NCBI GenBank assembly: GCA_023014485.1
Contig: JAJOZX010000918.1
Location: 817,501-881,500, forward strand
Origin: Bathynomus jamesi
Lineage: Eukaryota; Arthropoda; Malacostraca; Isopoda; Cirolanidae
Direction: 5' to 3'
DNA: 64,000 nucleotides
Shown: piece after piece, positions 10,901-23,772 of the stretch
Numbering within the stretch: position 1 is the stretch's first letter
Layout of the letters: each line of letters starts with the position of its first letter
Notes under the pieces: generated by a model
What the model saw: only the letters and a program-made list of their open reading frames with translations
The model's database searches: none
What the model was told of the DNA's origin: nothing
Program-made: the position numbers and the translations under genes

Positions 10901-11076
10901 AAATATGAGAATAAAAACCCACTCTAATAGACAGAGTTTATTTCCACGACAGTTTCGACGCCCACTGGCATCCTCCTCGGGTGGATACAGAAACACCCGA
11001 GGAGGATGCCAGTGGGCGTCGAAACTGTCGTGGAAATAAACTCTGTCTATTAGAGTGGGTTTTTATTCTCATATTT
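10901..11076. repeat. 176-bp foldback element, left arm copy
   Basis: Two 83-bp arms are perfect reverse complements around a 10-nt spacer (10,984-10,993). Each arm contains CGAGGA, a six-base stem (GATGCC...GGCGTC), then GAAACTGTC. This order matches the hammerhead-like hairpin of Penelope-like elements, although the core position that should be U is C. Mirrored exactly at 23,041-23,216. Confidence 0.75.
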
Positions 11077-11786
11077 TGACCTTCACGTAAAAAAGTGAAG
11101 TTTTTTGCATTTATTGTAAAACTGAAAGTTGTATCATCACGCGATATTCGATTCTGCAATGGCGTAAGCGAGCCCTAATATTTAATTTAAAATTATTTAA
11201 CAGATCATTCGAGTGAACTGTACATCGATCTCATTATAACTTCTGACTCATAATAACCCGCTATGCATATTTACAAGAGTCGAATTTAAATAAATAAATA
11301 AATAAATATATATATATATATATATATATAAGGAGTTTGTATGTGGCATTCCAGCAGAAGGCAGGAAGTGTCTGAACCCTGTTTCTCCCATCACTGTCCT
11401 CTTCATCTGGTGGCCTTTTTACATGTCACGTCTACCGTGTAAGCAGTCCAGCATACTCTCAAACACGTGCTTCTCACTATATCCCTTACTACACACGCAT
11501 GCATCTTACACACTACACAGTCTTTTCAAAAAAGGTGTAATTTCATTAGTTTCGGAGATTCGCGATTGGCCCCTCCTTCCTGCCTGCATCGTATATAGTA
11601 CCAAGCAAGTCTCTCCACAGTTTACAGGTTTCCTCATTGTCTAAAATTTATAAAGTTCTCTCTTATTGTTTTCCTTATTGTAACGGACATCACAACCGAA
11701 TTTAAATAGTATTTAAGTATTATGTCGAGCAACATAGCTAGATAACCCCGCCACAGCCTAGTTTCTTTGCATAATCATGAAACAAG

Positions 11787-11822
<36 letters not shown>

Positions 11823-12383
11823 AAACACAGACCGTGCATGGAACAAGGAACTCTTCTGGGAAAATTAAATCCACTATAGTCCGAATAAGTAATGGTAAAT
11901 GACAAATACCATAGTTTTTCTTTTTCATGATGCTAGCCCGACGTGGGCAACGGGTCTCTCGCAAAGAGATCCCATAAATATAGCTTCCCTCACCAGCTAT
12001 CTGAGTTTGTTTGTGTATATATATATATATATATATATACACACGGCAAAAGTAGTTTGAAGATTTATTCCATCACACGACTGATTATAATTATACACTT
12101 TAGAGGAGTTTGCAAATTGCATATACTTAGATAAAAAGTATTAGATCTTATGATGATTTCATGTCATTATCAGCATGCTTCACTGTCCTTTCAGTCATTG
12201 TGACCGTAGAACGTGCCAGAACTATGGTCTTGACAAACCACAATGTGTTAAATTTAAATACTGACTTATTGTTATTATTACATATATATGTACACGTGTT
12301 AAGAGTATTTAAATTAAATATATTGATTTAAATACATTTCGTAATAAGAGCATCTGGTAACTCTACCCCAATTTTGCTATATG
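11077..12383. other. Left arm: unassigned AT-rich sequence with microsatellites
   Basis: (AT)n runs at about 11,308-11,330, 11,791-11,819 and 12,016-12,039. A unique-looking stretch at 11,331-11,650 has no convincing coding frame. Mirrored in the right arm at about 21,732-23,040. No gene can be supported. Confidence 0.55.
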
Positions 12384-13075
12384 AAAATGAAAAGGTTTAT
12401 TGGCAGACTATAGGCCATATGGCAGATATTATTAATACAATGACAGTTCATACACTAAGGGTAGAAATATATACAATTGATTAGAAATAATACTGCACTG
12501 TCGAAGTTAAGTGGAGCTACAGACAGACAGACGTTTTCGTACCAAGAAGTCCATAGCTTAGGCCTTAGAGAATAAATGGCAGGACTCATGGATAGCTTGG
12601 ATGAACGGGTTGGTTGATTTTTTAATTCTTTGCATTAGAATGTGTTGAGCACGTCTTGTTACCTCCGGGAAGCTCGGGACATTGCGGGTAGCAAACATTT
12701 GCGAAGCTGAGCATCTCGGGGGTAATTTATGTAAGAGTCTAAAAGAACTGTTGTACAGCAAATTTAGGGTACTGCCAGAACCTTTTTTATAATTCACCCA
12801 GAGTTGCAGACCGTATATATTACTGCAGAAAGTACGAAAGAGTGTGTCTTTAGCTTCACTTGTACAGAAACGAAAGCTCCTTATGGTCATATTCGCTTTA
12901 GCATACAAGCTTCGAGACTGTTTTCTTATATCCGAGTCATCACTCAAGGAGCTGGTAATAGTTTGACCCAATTACTTAAACTCTTGTACTTCCTCAATTA
13001 CTTCACCATTCATTTTAAACCTTATGTGAAAAATGCTCTGTATCAATTGGTCCACAATTAACCCACCCCTTATAT
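12384..13075 (-). pseudogene. LINE B 3' fragment, left arm
   Basis: Matches the C-terminal part of LINE B at 31.7-32.4 kb: the blocks KYLGQTITSSLSDDSDIRK, FRFCTSEAKDTLFRT, LQLWVNYKKGSGSTLNLLY and RAQHILMQRI are visible. The frame is open from about 12,971 to a stop at 12,558. A stop codon replaces the tyrosine of the 'KYLGQ' block just upstream, and a 3' tail ends in a TTTTCATTTTCAT run. It lacks endonuclease and RT core. Mirrored at about 21,040-21,731. Confidence 0.85.
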
Positions 13076-14047
13076 CCACAGTCTAACTATAGAGTAGATT
13101 AAGTCTAGCCTTGTAGGGGTCAGCCTAGAGATTCCGGAAATGGTCCAGAGCGGGCAGGTAAATTGAGGTCCACAGTAGGATTCCTCACCAAATTAGGTTA
13201 GGGCAATCTACCTTCACCTTTGTTACGCTATGAGTTGGTGCTAGGTCTTAGGACACAATGTAGGCCTAATTTGTCTGACCCAGCTTAATTTACTGCGTTT
13301 ACTTCTAACTGGGTTAAAAACACAATTAGACACTTACTACTAGTTATTAGAGACCCTTTTCCCCTTTTGTTTAATTGTTGAGAGCGTACTTGCTGGTGGG
13401 GATCTTTTTTCCGTTGTTTGTTCTTCCCCCTTCCCTCGTTCCGTCTTGTAGCCCCGTTCCTCGTTTTCGTTATCCCTTGTCCACCTTTTCGCTGGGCTTT
13501 TTCCACCAGCGACCTCCTGGTTTTTTTGGTTGGTTGATCGGTAATGTATATCTATTAACGAGCACGCGCTTGTCACACAGTATATAAATACTAGTGTGGA
13601 GAATAACTCTGGTGAGCAACCAATTGGTTTCATCCACCCAGTTATTGACATAAAAGGAATTTAATAATTGTTCGATTAACTACCTACCTACTCAGTGAAC
13701 CATTTTCGTTACATCCCAACTACCCACACATCAGTTTTCCATATACTGGGGGCCCCGGGAGATAAAAATTTTGATGTCAATGTCACCAATTTTTATGTCT
13801 GAGTATAGACTAGCTAACTATTTGACTGTAAATGCCTGTTAATCTGATTAACAGTGACTATCCTCACCATCTCATGGAGAAGATGTAGCATTTAATTAGA
13901 AGAGAAAATATACATCCATAAGATGAAACTGTCTATGGTCTTTACCATAAGAAAAGGAAAAGTGAAAGTTAGAAGATAAAATTACATTTCCCCAGCATCT
14001 ATTTTTTGTAGTAAAACTAGTCGCGCCTTTAATGCTATTTATCGCTG
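13076..14047 (-). other. Probable BEL/Pao 3' LTR or leader region, left arm
   Basis: This approximately 970-bp stretch follows the end of the BEL integrase and precedes the LINE B fragment. A 3' LTR would be expected here, but without the 5' LTR its borders cannot be set. It holds a 103-codon minus-strand ORF (13,340-13,651) with a hydrophobic start and a K/R/E-rich tail, of unknown function; the right-arm copy of this ORF is shifted in frame. A TATATAAATA box lies at about 13,580 on the plus strand. Confidence 0.35.
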
Positions 14048-16915
14048 AGGTCATGTGTCTGCCAATGTTGTAGTAGGATGCGTTACCACTCCTACTGTCA
14101 AAGGATTAGTTACTGGAAGTTCAGTGTCTCCAGTTGTTACTGGCGGTGGAGAAGGTTCTCCAAAGTCCATTGTTTTGGGTCCAGGCTCTAAGGGGTACAA
14201 AATAGAAATGTCTCTTGTTGTGTCACCCGTTGAAGTCCTTAATTTGACCACTCTTGTTACCCGTCTGCCCCTGGTCTGAGTTCTAAAACTCTAGCCAGAG
14301 GCCAGTATTGTCTTGGAGTACTGTCATGTATGAGAACAAGGTCCCCTACCTTAATTGTGTCAGGCCAATCCTTCTTAGTCATTTGTTTATGTCTCTCCCT
14401 AGACCCATCAAGTACTCAGTTTTCCGCTGTTTAATGAAATGAGCTTTAACTCTAGTTAAATGTTGTAACTTAGTCTGGAGCTCATCATGTCGTTGAGTCC
14501 AGTTTGGGTCTTCTGAAGAGTCTATATAGTAGTCCGGCAGGAGACTAACTTGTTCTCCCCGAATCAAATGATTTGGAGTTAATGGTTCCGGGGTCATTAA
14601 TGTTGTCACTTACATAAGTGAGTGGTCTATTGTTAATGATGTTCTCAATCTCAGCCAGGAGAGTGAGCAACTCAAACAAGTGTATCTGTTTTTTACCATT
14701 TGCTTTCTTCAAGCAATTCTTTACTGCTTGTATATCCTCTCCCAGATAGAACCATACCAAGGAGAGGCAACCGGAATATACTTCCGCTTTATGTTTGAAT
14801 TTTGTATATATAATTGTGTGAATTCATGCTTAACAAATCGTGGATGACTTGTTCACCAGCCTTGAAATATGTAGCATTGTCAGTCCAAACTGTCTTGGGT
14901 ACTGAATGTCGTGCACAGAATCTCTTAAAGACAGCAACAAAAGACTCTGCTGTAAGGTCCTCCACAACATCCAGATAAACAGCTCGTGAGGCAGCACATG
15001 TAAACAGTACAATGTACATTTTTTATTCAGTGTCAACAACCCCACAGTCAATGCTCCTGTATAGTCAATGCCTACAGTCTCAAAGGGTCTGTTGAGAGTG
15101 ACTCTCTCCTCTGGCAAAGCAGGAGGATTTGGTATCCTATAGGCCTAGCATGAATACGCCTACATGTGATACACTCACTCAGGACTGTTTTAACAGTGAT
15201 CCTTCCCTTGGGTATCCAATAAGTTTTTCTTAATGTAGTTAGTGTCTGTGGTATCCCCATATGATGTACATCATTGTGTGTGTTTGTCTGATGATTAATG
15301 TTGTCAAATAGCTAAATCTAGGTAAAAGGATTGGATGTTTGCTTTTGTAAGACAGTTTTGATTTGTCTAATCTCCCTTTACACCTTAGATGGCATTCCTC
15401 ATCTCTGAACAAATTTAGATCCACAACTACTGATGGTACAGGTTCTTTTGTTTGTTTCCCATTAGTCAAGAATTCTAACTCTTTATTGTACTCCTTTTGT
15501 CGTGCATGCGCTATCAGTACTAGGTTGCAACTTCTGTATAATTATGATTGTTTTTATTTAGCTGTTTGTTTATTGTAGTTAATCAGTTGTGAGCAAACCT
15601 CAAACAGTAAGCTGTGACCCTGACAAGTTTGCTGAAATCAGAATAACGTTCATAATTAGTGATTGGTTCAACCTTTTCATTTGAAAAGATTAAATTTAAT
15701 GTCAAGTTAACTTGTTCCACAGGCCATTGGTCTGTATTACAGAGCCACTTAGGTCCCATGAACCAAGTTTTGTTTGACTTCAACAACTTGTAGGATAAAC
15801 CTCTGGTCAGAAAGTCTGCTGGATTTTGTTTAGTTGGAACATAGTGAAAGTTTACTTGTAGTCTTTCATTAGCTTCAGCTATTTCTTTTAGCCTATTTCT
15901 TGCAAAGATATTCTTACTATTAATGCTAGCATTCCGTATCCAGGCAAGACAAATCTGACTGTCAAGCCAGATGTGGATCAGTTATGTTCACAACATGGTA
16001 AGCATCTTAAGCAATGAATTGGTTTTAATGGCTAACGCAGCAGCCAATAGTTCCAGTTGAGGTATGGTTCGGGTAGGTTTGAGGGGTGCAACTTTCCCTT
16101 TTGCATAAATTAGATGATTTTCTGTAGGACTTACAAGGTATGCACAGTACCCATAAGCATGTGTGCTTGCATCAGCAAACACATGAAGTCTCTGTGGCTT
16201 ATCCCTAAACCCACAGCACCTTTGAATTTTAATGTTCTGCACTTTTGTTAAATCAGCAGCTAACTTCTTCCAAAATTTTTGCTATCCATTTGTTATTGGA
16301 TCATCCCACCCAACATTTGTCATCCAAACTTCTTGGAGGAGAATCTTTGATTTTATTGTTGAAGGCAGGAATAGAACCATGGGGTCAAAATTTTTTGAAG
16401 CCTCTGATAATATTTCTTTTAATATTTACTTCCTCATCAAGTTTAAAACCTTTAGTACAGAATGAATCATGACTGTTAGAAGATGCATCCAAATAACAGT
16501 TCATACCTAAAGTTTTAACTCTGTCTGATGGATCAGCAAGACCATTATTATCCTTTAAAATCTTTTTGTTTAATTCCTCATCATTTGAAATCCACGCACT
16601 AAGTTCAAAGTTACCTTGTTGCATAATGTTTTGAGAGTGTTCATAGACCTCAGATAATTCAGATTTTGTTGTTGTTGAGCCTATTAGATTGTCTACGTAA
16701 AAATGTTCCTTGAGGAAATTCATTGTTAAAGAGTTATTAAACTGGTTCAAATGATGTCTAATTGTCATTGCTAATAGGCTAGGTGAGCAATTGGATCCAA
16801 ACAACACAACATTAAATCTATAGGTTATGAACCCTTTATTCAAATCAAATGGATCCCTGAGCCATAAGAACTAAGTTGGTTCTTGTCATATTCATTTTTT
16901 AGATTTATTCTCAAA
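14048..16915 (-). pseudogene. BEL/Pao pol 3' half, left arm, many frameshifts
   Basis: Order on the minus strand is reverse transcriptase (16,843-16,385), RNase H (16,242-15,988), the integrase zinc-binding region (about 15,469-15,072), integrase core (about 15,117-14,789) and a C-terminal chromatin-binding-type domain ending near 14,051. The family is a retrovirus-like LTR retrotransposon that reverse transcribes and integrates its own copy. Key motifs are given under the right-arm copy, which is cleaner. Gag, protease and the start of RT are missing because the palindrome axis cuts the element. It is interrupted by at least five frame changes. Confidence 0.85.
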
Positions 16916-17197
16916 ATTGCATTGAAATGTCACTTTGTACGCATATTTACATAACCTGAGGAGCCAAGTGAACACCTCTCCCCCTTTCTCTTGCGGGATA
17001 ACGCCACCTCCAAGTTTCCTTGTTGCACCTACAGCATCCCCCCCCCCCTTTGCTTGCAAGCAAAGGGGGGGTGGGGGATGCTGTAGGTGCAACAAGGAAA
17101 CTTGGAGGTGGCGTTATCCCAAGAGAAAGGGGAGAGGTGTTCACTTGGCTCCTCAGGTTAGTAAATATGCAGTACAAAGTGACATTTCAATGCAATT
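16916..17197. other. Palindrome axis region
   Basis: The sequence on both sides of 17,056/17,057 is symmetric to the base, passing through C and G runs of different length (about 13 C on the left, 7 G then T then 5 G on the right). No gene is visible; the ORFs here are the mirror of each other. Confidence 0.8.
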
Positions 17198-20064
17198 TTG
17201 AGAATAAATCTAAAAAATGAATATGACAAGAACCAACTTAGATTCTTATGGCTCAGGGATCCATTTGATTTGAATAAAGGGTTCATAACCTATAGATTTA
17301 ATGTTGTGTTGTTTGGATCCAATTGCTCACCTAGCCTATTAGCAATGACAATTAGACATCATTTGAACCAGTTTAATAACTCTTTAACAATGAATTTCCT
17401 CAAGGAACATTTTTACGTAGACAATCTAATAGGCTCAACAACAACAAAATCTGAATTATCTGAGGTCTATGAACACTCTCAAAACATTATGCAACAAGGT
17501 AACTTTGAACTTAGTGCGTGGATTTCAAATGATGAGGAATTAAACAAAAAGATTTTAAAGGATAATAATGGTCTTGCTGATCCATCAGACAGAGTTAAAA
17601 CTTTAGGTATGAACTGTTATTTGGATGCATCTTCTAACAGTCATGATTCATTCTGTACTAAAGGTTTTAAACTTGATGAGGAAGTAAATATTAAAAGACA
17701 AATATTATCAGAGGCTTCAAAAAATTTTGACCCCATGGTTCTATTCCTGCCTTCAACAATAAAATCAAAGATTCTCCTCCAAGAAGTTTGGATGACAAAT
17801 GTTGGGTGGGATGATCCAATAACAAATGGATAGCAAAAATTTTGGAAGAAGTTAGCTGCTGATTTAACAAAAGTGCAGAACATTAAAATTCAAAGGTGCT
17901 GTGGGTTTAGGGATAAGCCACAGAGACTTCATGTGTTTGCTGATGCAAGCACACATGCTTATGGGTACTGTGCATACCTTGTAAGTCCTACAGAAAATCA
18001 TCTAATTTATGCAAAAGGGAAAGTTGCACCCCTCAAACCTACCCGAACCATACCTCAACTGGAACTATTGGCTGCTGCGTTAGCCATTAAAACCAATTCA
18101 TTGCTTAAGATGCTTACCATGTTGTGAACATAACTGATCCACATCTGGCTTGACAGTCAGATTTGTCTTGCCTGGATACGGAATGCTAGCATTAATAGTA
18201 AGAATATCTTTGCAAGAAATAGGCTAAAAGAAATAGCTGAAGCTAATGAAAGACTACAAGTAAACTTTCACTATGTTCCAACTAAACAAAATCCAGCAGA
18301 CTTTCTGACCAGAGGTTTATCCTACAAGTTGTTGAAGTCAAACAAAACTTGGTTCATGGGACCTAAGTGGCTCTGTAATACAGACCAATGGCCTGTGGAA
18401 CAAGTTAACTTGACATTAAATTTAATCTTTTCAAATGAAAAGGTTGAACCAATCACTAATTATGAACGTTATTCTGATTTCAGCAAACTTGTCAGGGTCA
18501 CAGCTTACTGTTTGAGGTTTGCTCACAACTGATTAACTACAATAAACAAACAGCTAAATAAAAACAATCATAATTATACAGAAGTTGCAACCTAGTACTG
18601 GATAGCGCATGCACGACAAAAGGAGTACAATAAAGAGTTAGAATTCTTGACTAATGGGAAACAAACAAAAGAACCTGTACCATCAGTAGTTGTGGATCTA
18701 AATTTGTTCAGAGATGAGGAATGCCATCTAAGGTGTAAAGGGAGATTAGACAAATCAAAACTGTCTTACAAAAGCAAACATCCAATCCTTTTACCTAGAT
18801 TTAGCTATTTGACAACATTAATCATCAGACAAACACACACAATGATGTACATCATATGGGGATACCACAGACACTAACTACATTAAGAAAAACTTATTGG
18901 ATACCCAAGGGAAGGATCACTGTTAAAACAGTCCTGAGTGAGTGTATCACATGTAGGCGTATTCATGCTAGGCCTATAGGATACCAAATCCTCCTGCTTT
19001 GCCAGAGGAGAGAGTCACTCTCAACAGACCCTTTGAGACTGTAGGCATTGACTATACAGGAGCATTGACTGTGGGGTTGTTGACACTGAATAAAAAATGT
19101 ACATTGTACTGTTTACATGTGCTGCCTCACGAGCTGTTTATCTGGATGTTGTGGAGGACCTTACAGCAGAGTCTTTTGTTGCTGTCTTTAAGAGATTCTG
19201 TGCACGACATTCAGTACCCAAGACAGTTTGGACTGACAATGCTACATATTTCAAGGCTGGTGAACAAGTCATCCACGATTTGTTAAGCATGAATTCACAC
19301 AATTATATATACAAAATTCAAACATAAAGTGGAAGTATATTCCGGTTGCCTCTCCTTGGTATGGTTCTATCTGGGAGAGGAATATACAAGCAGTAAAGAA
19401 TTGCTTGAAGAAAGCAAATGGTAAAAAACAGATACACTTGTTTGAGTTGCTCACTCTCCTGGCTGAGATTGAGAACATCATTAACAATAGACCACTCACT
19501 TATGTAAGTGACAACATTAATGACCCGGAACCATTAACTCCAAATCATTTGATTCGGGGAGAACAAGTTAGTCTCCTGCCGGACTACTATATAGACTCTT
19601 CAGAAGACCCAAACTGGACTCAACGACATGATGAGCTCCAGACTAAGTTACAACATTTAACTAGAGTTAAAGCTCATTTCATTAAACAGCGGAAAACTGA
19701 GTACTTGATGGGTCTAGGGAGAGACATAAACAAATGACTAAGAAGGATTGGCCTGACACAATTAAGGTAGGGGACCTTGTTCTCATACATGACAGTACTC
19801 CAAGACAATACTGGCCTCTGGCTAGAGTTTTAGAACTCAGACCAGGGGCAGACGGGGTAACAAGAGTGGTCAAATTAAGGACTTCAACGGGTGACACAAC
19901 AAGAGACATTTCTATTTTGTACCCCTTAGAGCCTGGACCAAAACAATGGACTTTGGAGAACCTTCTCCACCGCCAGTAACAACTGGAGACACTGAACTTC
20001 CAGTAACTAATCCTTTGACAGTAGGAGTGGTAACGCATCCTACTACAACATTGGCAGACACATG
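17198..20064 (+). pseudogene. BEL/Pao pol 3' half, right arm
   Basis: RT (17,198-17,833) has TYRFNVVLFGSNCSPSLL and FYVDNLIGS; the usual catalytic YVDD reads YVDN, which would weaken or abolish the second metal-binding aspartate. RNase H (17,873-18,127) has HVFADAST and PQLELLAA. The integrase follows with C-x2-C (CITCRR), GIDYTGAL (first D), WTDNATYFK (second D) and a W-Y-G-S-W-E-R-like block near 19,360 (the E). The tail (19,734-20,064) has KVGDLVLIHD and a W-P-LARV block. Frames change between domains at least four times. The 5' half is absent at the palindrome axis. Confidence 0.9.
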
Positions 20065-21039
20065 ACCTCAGCGATAAAAGCATTAAAGGCGCGACTAGTT
20101 TTACTACAAAAAATAGATGCTGGGGAAATGTAATTTTATCTTCTAACTTTCACTTTTCCTTTTCTTATGGTAAAGACCATAGACAGTTTCATCTTATGGA
20201 TGTATATTTTCTCTTCTAATTAAATGCTACATCTTCTCCATGAGATGGTGAGGATAGTCACTGTTAATCAGATTAACAGGCATTTACAGTCAAATAGTTA
20301 GCTAGTCTATACTCAGACATAAAAATTGGTGACATTGACACAAAATTTTTATCTCCCGGGGCCCCCAGTATATGGAAAACTGATGTGTGGGTAGTTGGGA
20401 TGTAACGAAAATGGTTCACTGAGTAGGTAGGTAGTTAATCGAACAATTATTAAATTCCTTTTATGTCAATAACTGGGTGGATGAAACCAATTGGTTGCTC
20501 ACCAGAGTTATTCTCCACACTAGTATTTATATACTGTGTGACAAGCGCGTGCTCGTTAATAGATATACATTACCGATCAACCAACCAAAAAAACCAGAGG
20601 TCGCTGGTGGAAAAAGCCCAGCGAAAAGGTGGACAAGGGATAACGAAAACGAGGAACGGGGCTACAAGACGGAACGAGGGAAGGGGGAAGAACAAACAAC
20701 GGAAAAAAGATCCCCACCAGCAAGTACGCTCTCAACAATTAAACAAAAGGGGAAAAGGGTCTCTAATAACTAGTAGTAAGTGTCTAATTGTGTTTTTAAC
20801 CCAGTTAGAAGTAAACGCAGTAAATTAAGCTGGGTCAGACAAATTAGGCCTACATTGTGTCCTAAGACCTAGCACCAACTCATAGCGTAACAAAGGTGAA
20901 GGTAGATTGCCCTAACCTAATTTGGTGAGGAATCCTACTGTGGACCTCAATTTACCTGCCCGCTCTGGACCATTTCCGGAATCTCTAGGCTGACCCCTAC
21001 AAGGCTAGACTTAATCTACTCTATAGTTAGACTGTGGAT
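20065..21039 (+). other. Probable BEL/Pao 3' LTR or leader region, right arm
   Basis: Mirror of 13,076-14,047. A 121-codon ORF at 20,463-20,828 has a hydrophobic start and a very basic second half; the left-arm version ends differently because of a one-base shift. No domain is recognised. Confidence 0.35.
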
Positions 21040-21731
21040 ATAAGGGGTGGGTTAATTGTGGACCAATTGATACAGAGCATTTTTCACATAAGGTTTAAAA
21101 TGAATGGTGAAGTAATTGAGGAAGTACAAGAGTTTAAGTAATTGGGTCAAACTATTACCAGCTCCTTGAGTGATGACTCGGATATAAGAAAACAGTCTCG
21201 AAGCTGTATGCTAAAGCGAATATGACCATAAGGAGCTTTCGTTTCTGTACAAGTGAAGCTAAAGACACACTCTTTCGTACTTTCTGCAGTAATATATACG
21301 GTCTGCAACTCTGGGTGAATTATAAAAAAGGTTCTGGCAGTACCCTAAATTTGCTGTACAACAGTTCTTTTAGACTCTTACATAAATTACCCCCGAGATG
21401 CTCAGCTTCGCAAATGTTTGCTACCCGCAATGTCCCGAGCTTCCCGGAGGTAACAAGACGTGCTCAACACATTCTAATGCAAAGAATTAAAAAATCAACC
21501 AACCCGTCATCCAAGCTATCCATGAGTCCTGCCATTTATCCTCTAAGGCCTAAGCTATGGACTTCTTGGTACGAAAACGTCTGTCTGTCTGTAGCTCCAC
21601 TTAACTTCGACAGTGCAGTATTATTTCTAATCAATTGTATATATTTCTACCCTTAGTGTATGAACTGTCATTGTATTAATAATATCTGCCATATGGCCTA
21701 TAGTCTGCCAATAAACCTTTTCATTTTCATA
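21040..21731 (+). pseudogene. LINE B 3' fragment, right arm
   Basis: Mirror of the left-arm fragment. Here the same premature stop replaces the tyrosine of the KYLGQ block, and a further base change shifts the frame near 21,205. The open part runs 21,222-21,656, and the 3' tail ends at 21,731 in TTTTCATTTTCAT. Confidence 0.85.
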
Positions 21732-22063
21732 TAGCAAAATTGGGGTAGAGTTACCAGATGCTCTTATTACGAAATGTATTTAAATCAATAATAATTTAAA
21801 TACTCTTAACACGTGTACATATATATGTAATAATAACAATAAGTCAATATTTAAATTTAACACATTGTGGTTTGTCAAGACCATAGTTCTGGCACGTTCT
21901 ACGGTCACAATGACTGAAAGGACAGTGAAGCATGCTGATAATGACATGAAATCATCATAAGATCTAATACTTTTTGTCTAAGTATATGCAATTTGCAAAC
22001 TCCTCTAAAGTGTATAATTATAATCAGTCGTGTGATGGAATAAATCTTCAAACTACTTTTGCC

Positions 22064-22100
<37 letters not shown>

Positions 22101-22289
22101 AACAAACTCAGATAGCTGGTGAGGGAAGCTATATTTATGGGATCTCTTTGCGAGAGACCCGTTGCCCACGTCGGGCTAGCATCATGAAAAAGAAAAACTA
22201 TGGTATTTGTCATTTACCATTACTTATTCGGACTATAGTGGATTTAATTTTCCCAGAAGAGTTCCTTGTTCCATGCACGGTCTGTGTTT

Positions 22290-22330
<41 letters not shown>

Positions 22331-22781
22331 TGTTTCATGATTATGCAAAGAAACTAGGCTGTGGCGGGGTTATCTAGCTATGTTGCTCGACATAATACTT
22401 AAATACTATTTAAATTCGGTTGTGATGTCCGTTACAATAAGGAAAACAATAAGAGAGAACTTTATAAATTTTAGACAATGAGGAAACCTGTAAACTGTGG
22501 AGAGACTTGCTTGGTACTATATACGATGCAGGCAGGAAGGAGGGGCCAATCGCGAATCTCCGAAACTAATGAAATTACACCTTTTTTGAAAAGACTGTGT
22601 AGTGTGTAAGATGCATGCGTGTGTAGTAAGGGATATAGTGAGAAGCACGTGTTTGAGAGTATGCTGGACTGCTTACACGGTAGACGTGACATGTAAAAAG
22701 GCCACCAGATGAAGAGGACAGTGATGGGAGAAACAGGGTTCAGACACTTCCTGCCTTCTGCTGGAATGCCACATACAAACT

Positions 22782-22821
<40 letters not shown>

Positions 22822-23040
22822 TATTTATTTAAATTCGACTCTTGTAAATATGCATAGCGGGTTATTATGAGTCAGAAGTTATAATGAGATCGATGTACAG
22901 TTCCTCGAATGATCTGTTAAATAATTTTAAATTAAATATTAGGGCTCGCTTACGCCATTGCAGAATCGAATATCGCGTGATGATACAACTTTCAGTTTTA
23001 CAATAAATGCAAAAAACTTCACTTTTTTACGTGAAGGTCA
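21732..23040. other. Right arm: unassigned AT-rich sequence
   Basis: Mirror of 11,077-12,383 with longer (AT)n runs (about 22,291-22,328 and 22,787-22,816). No gene is supported. Confidence 0.55.
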
Positions 23041-23216
23041 AAATATGAGAATAAAAACCCACTCTAATAGACAGAGTTTATTTCCACGACAGTTTCGACG
23101 CCCACTGGCATCCTCCTCGGGTGTTTCTGTATCCACCCGAGGAGGATGCCAGTGGGCGTCGAAACTGTCGTGGAAATAAACTCTGTCTATTAGAGTGGGT
23201 TTTTATTCTCATATTT
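23041..23216. repeat. 176-bp foldback element, right arm copy
   Basis: Mirror of 10,901-11,076, with the same 83-bp perfect arms and a 10-nt spacer in the opposite orientation. Confidence 0.75.
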
Positions 23217-23740
23217 CAGTTTTACGTTTTTAATACAAGTGAAAAGCGTATGGTGCGTTCTATGAGTACATTATTATGATTGAAAGTATTTTTGTGGCCA
23301 TTTGTACAGATAATGATGTTTTTATACGAGATCTGATATCATAAAGTATTAAATTATAAGATTTTAAACGTTGTATAACGGTAGGCTTCAGTTCTGTAAA
23401 GACATGATTGGTACAGCTAATGACAAAAACAATAAGCATGAACATTCTGTGTGATTGATGTAAACAGTGGCCTGACTGGTGTGAAAACAAATACGTTTAT
23501 ATGAGAATTATGAGGAATTGTGAACAGCCGTTAAATTAGAGAAATGATAATTAAAGTAATGTGAATAGTCCTAACTATAACTACAAGTAGAAAGGTTCTT
23601 AATGAAAATCTCTCAACTTTCAGTACCTGTTTCCCCTGCATCTATTTAAAAATGAAAACCCACATAAATTCGATATCCCGTTTTCTTTAATTGCATCTAA
23701 TAAGAAAATTTTTACCCGACCTACTTATTTGGATGTTATA

Positions 23741-23772
<32 letters not shown>

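Noticed and set aside
13340..13651. Secreted basic protein gene
   Set aside because: It has a hydrophobic start, but the mirrored copy is frame-shifted and it lies in the presumed LTR or leader of the BEL/Pao element, so gene status is not supported.
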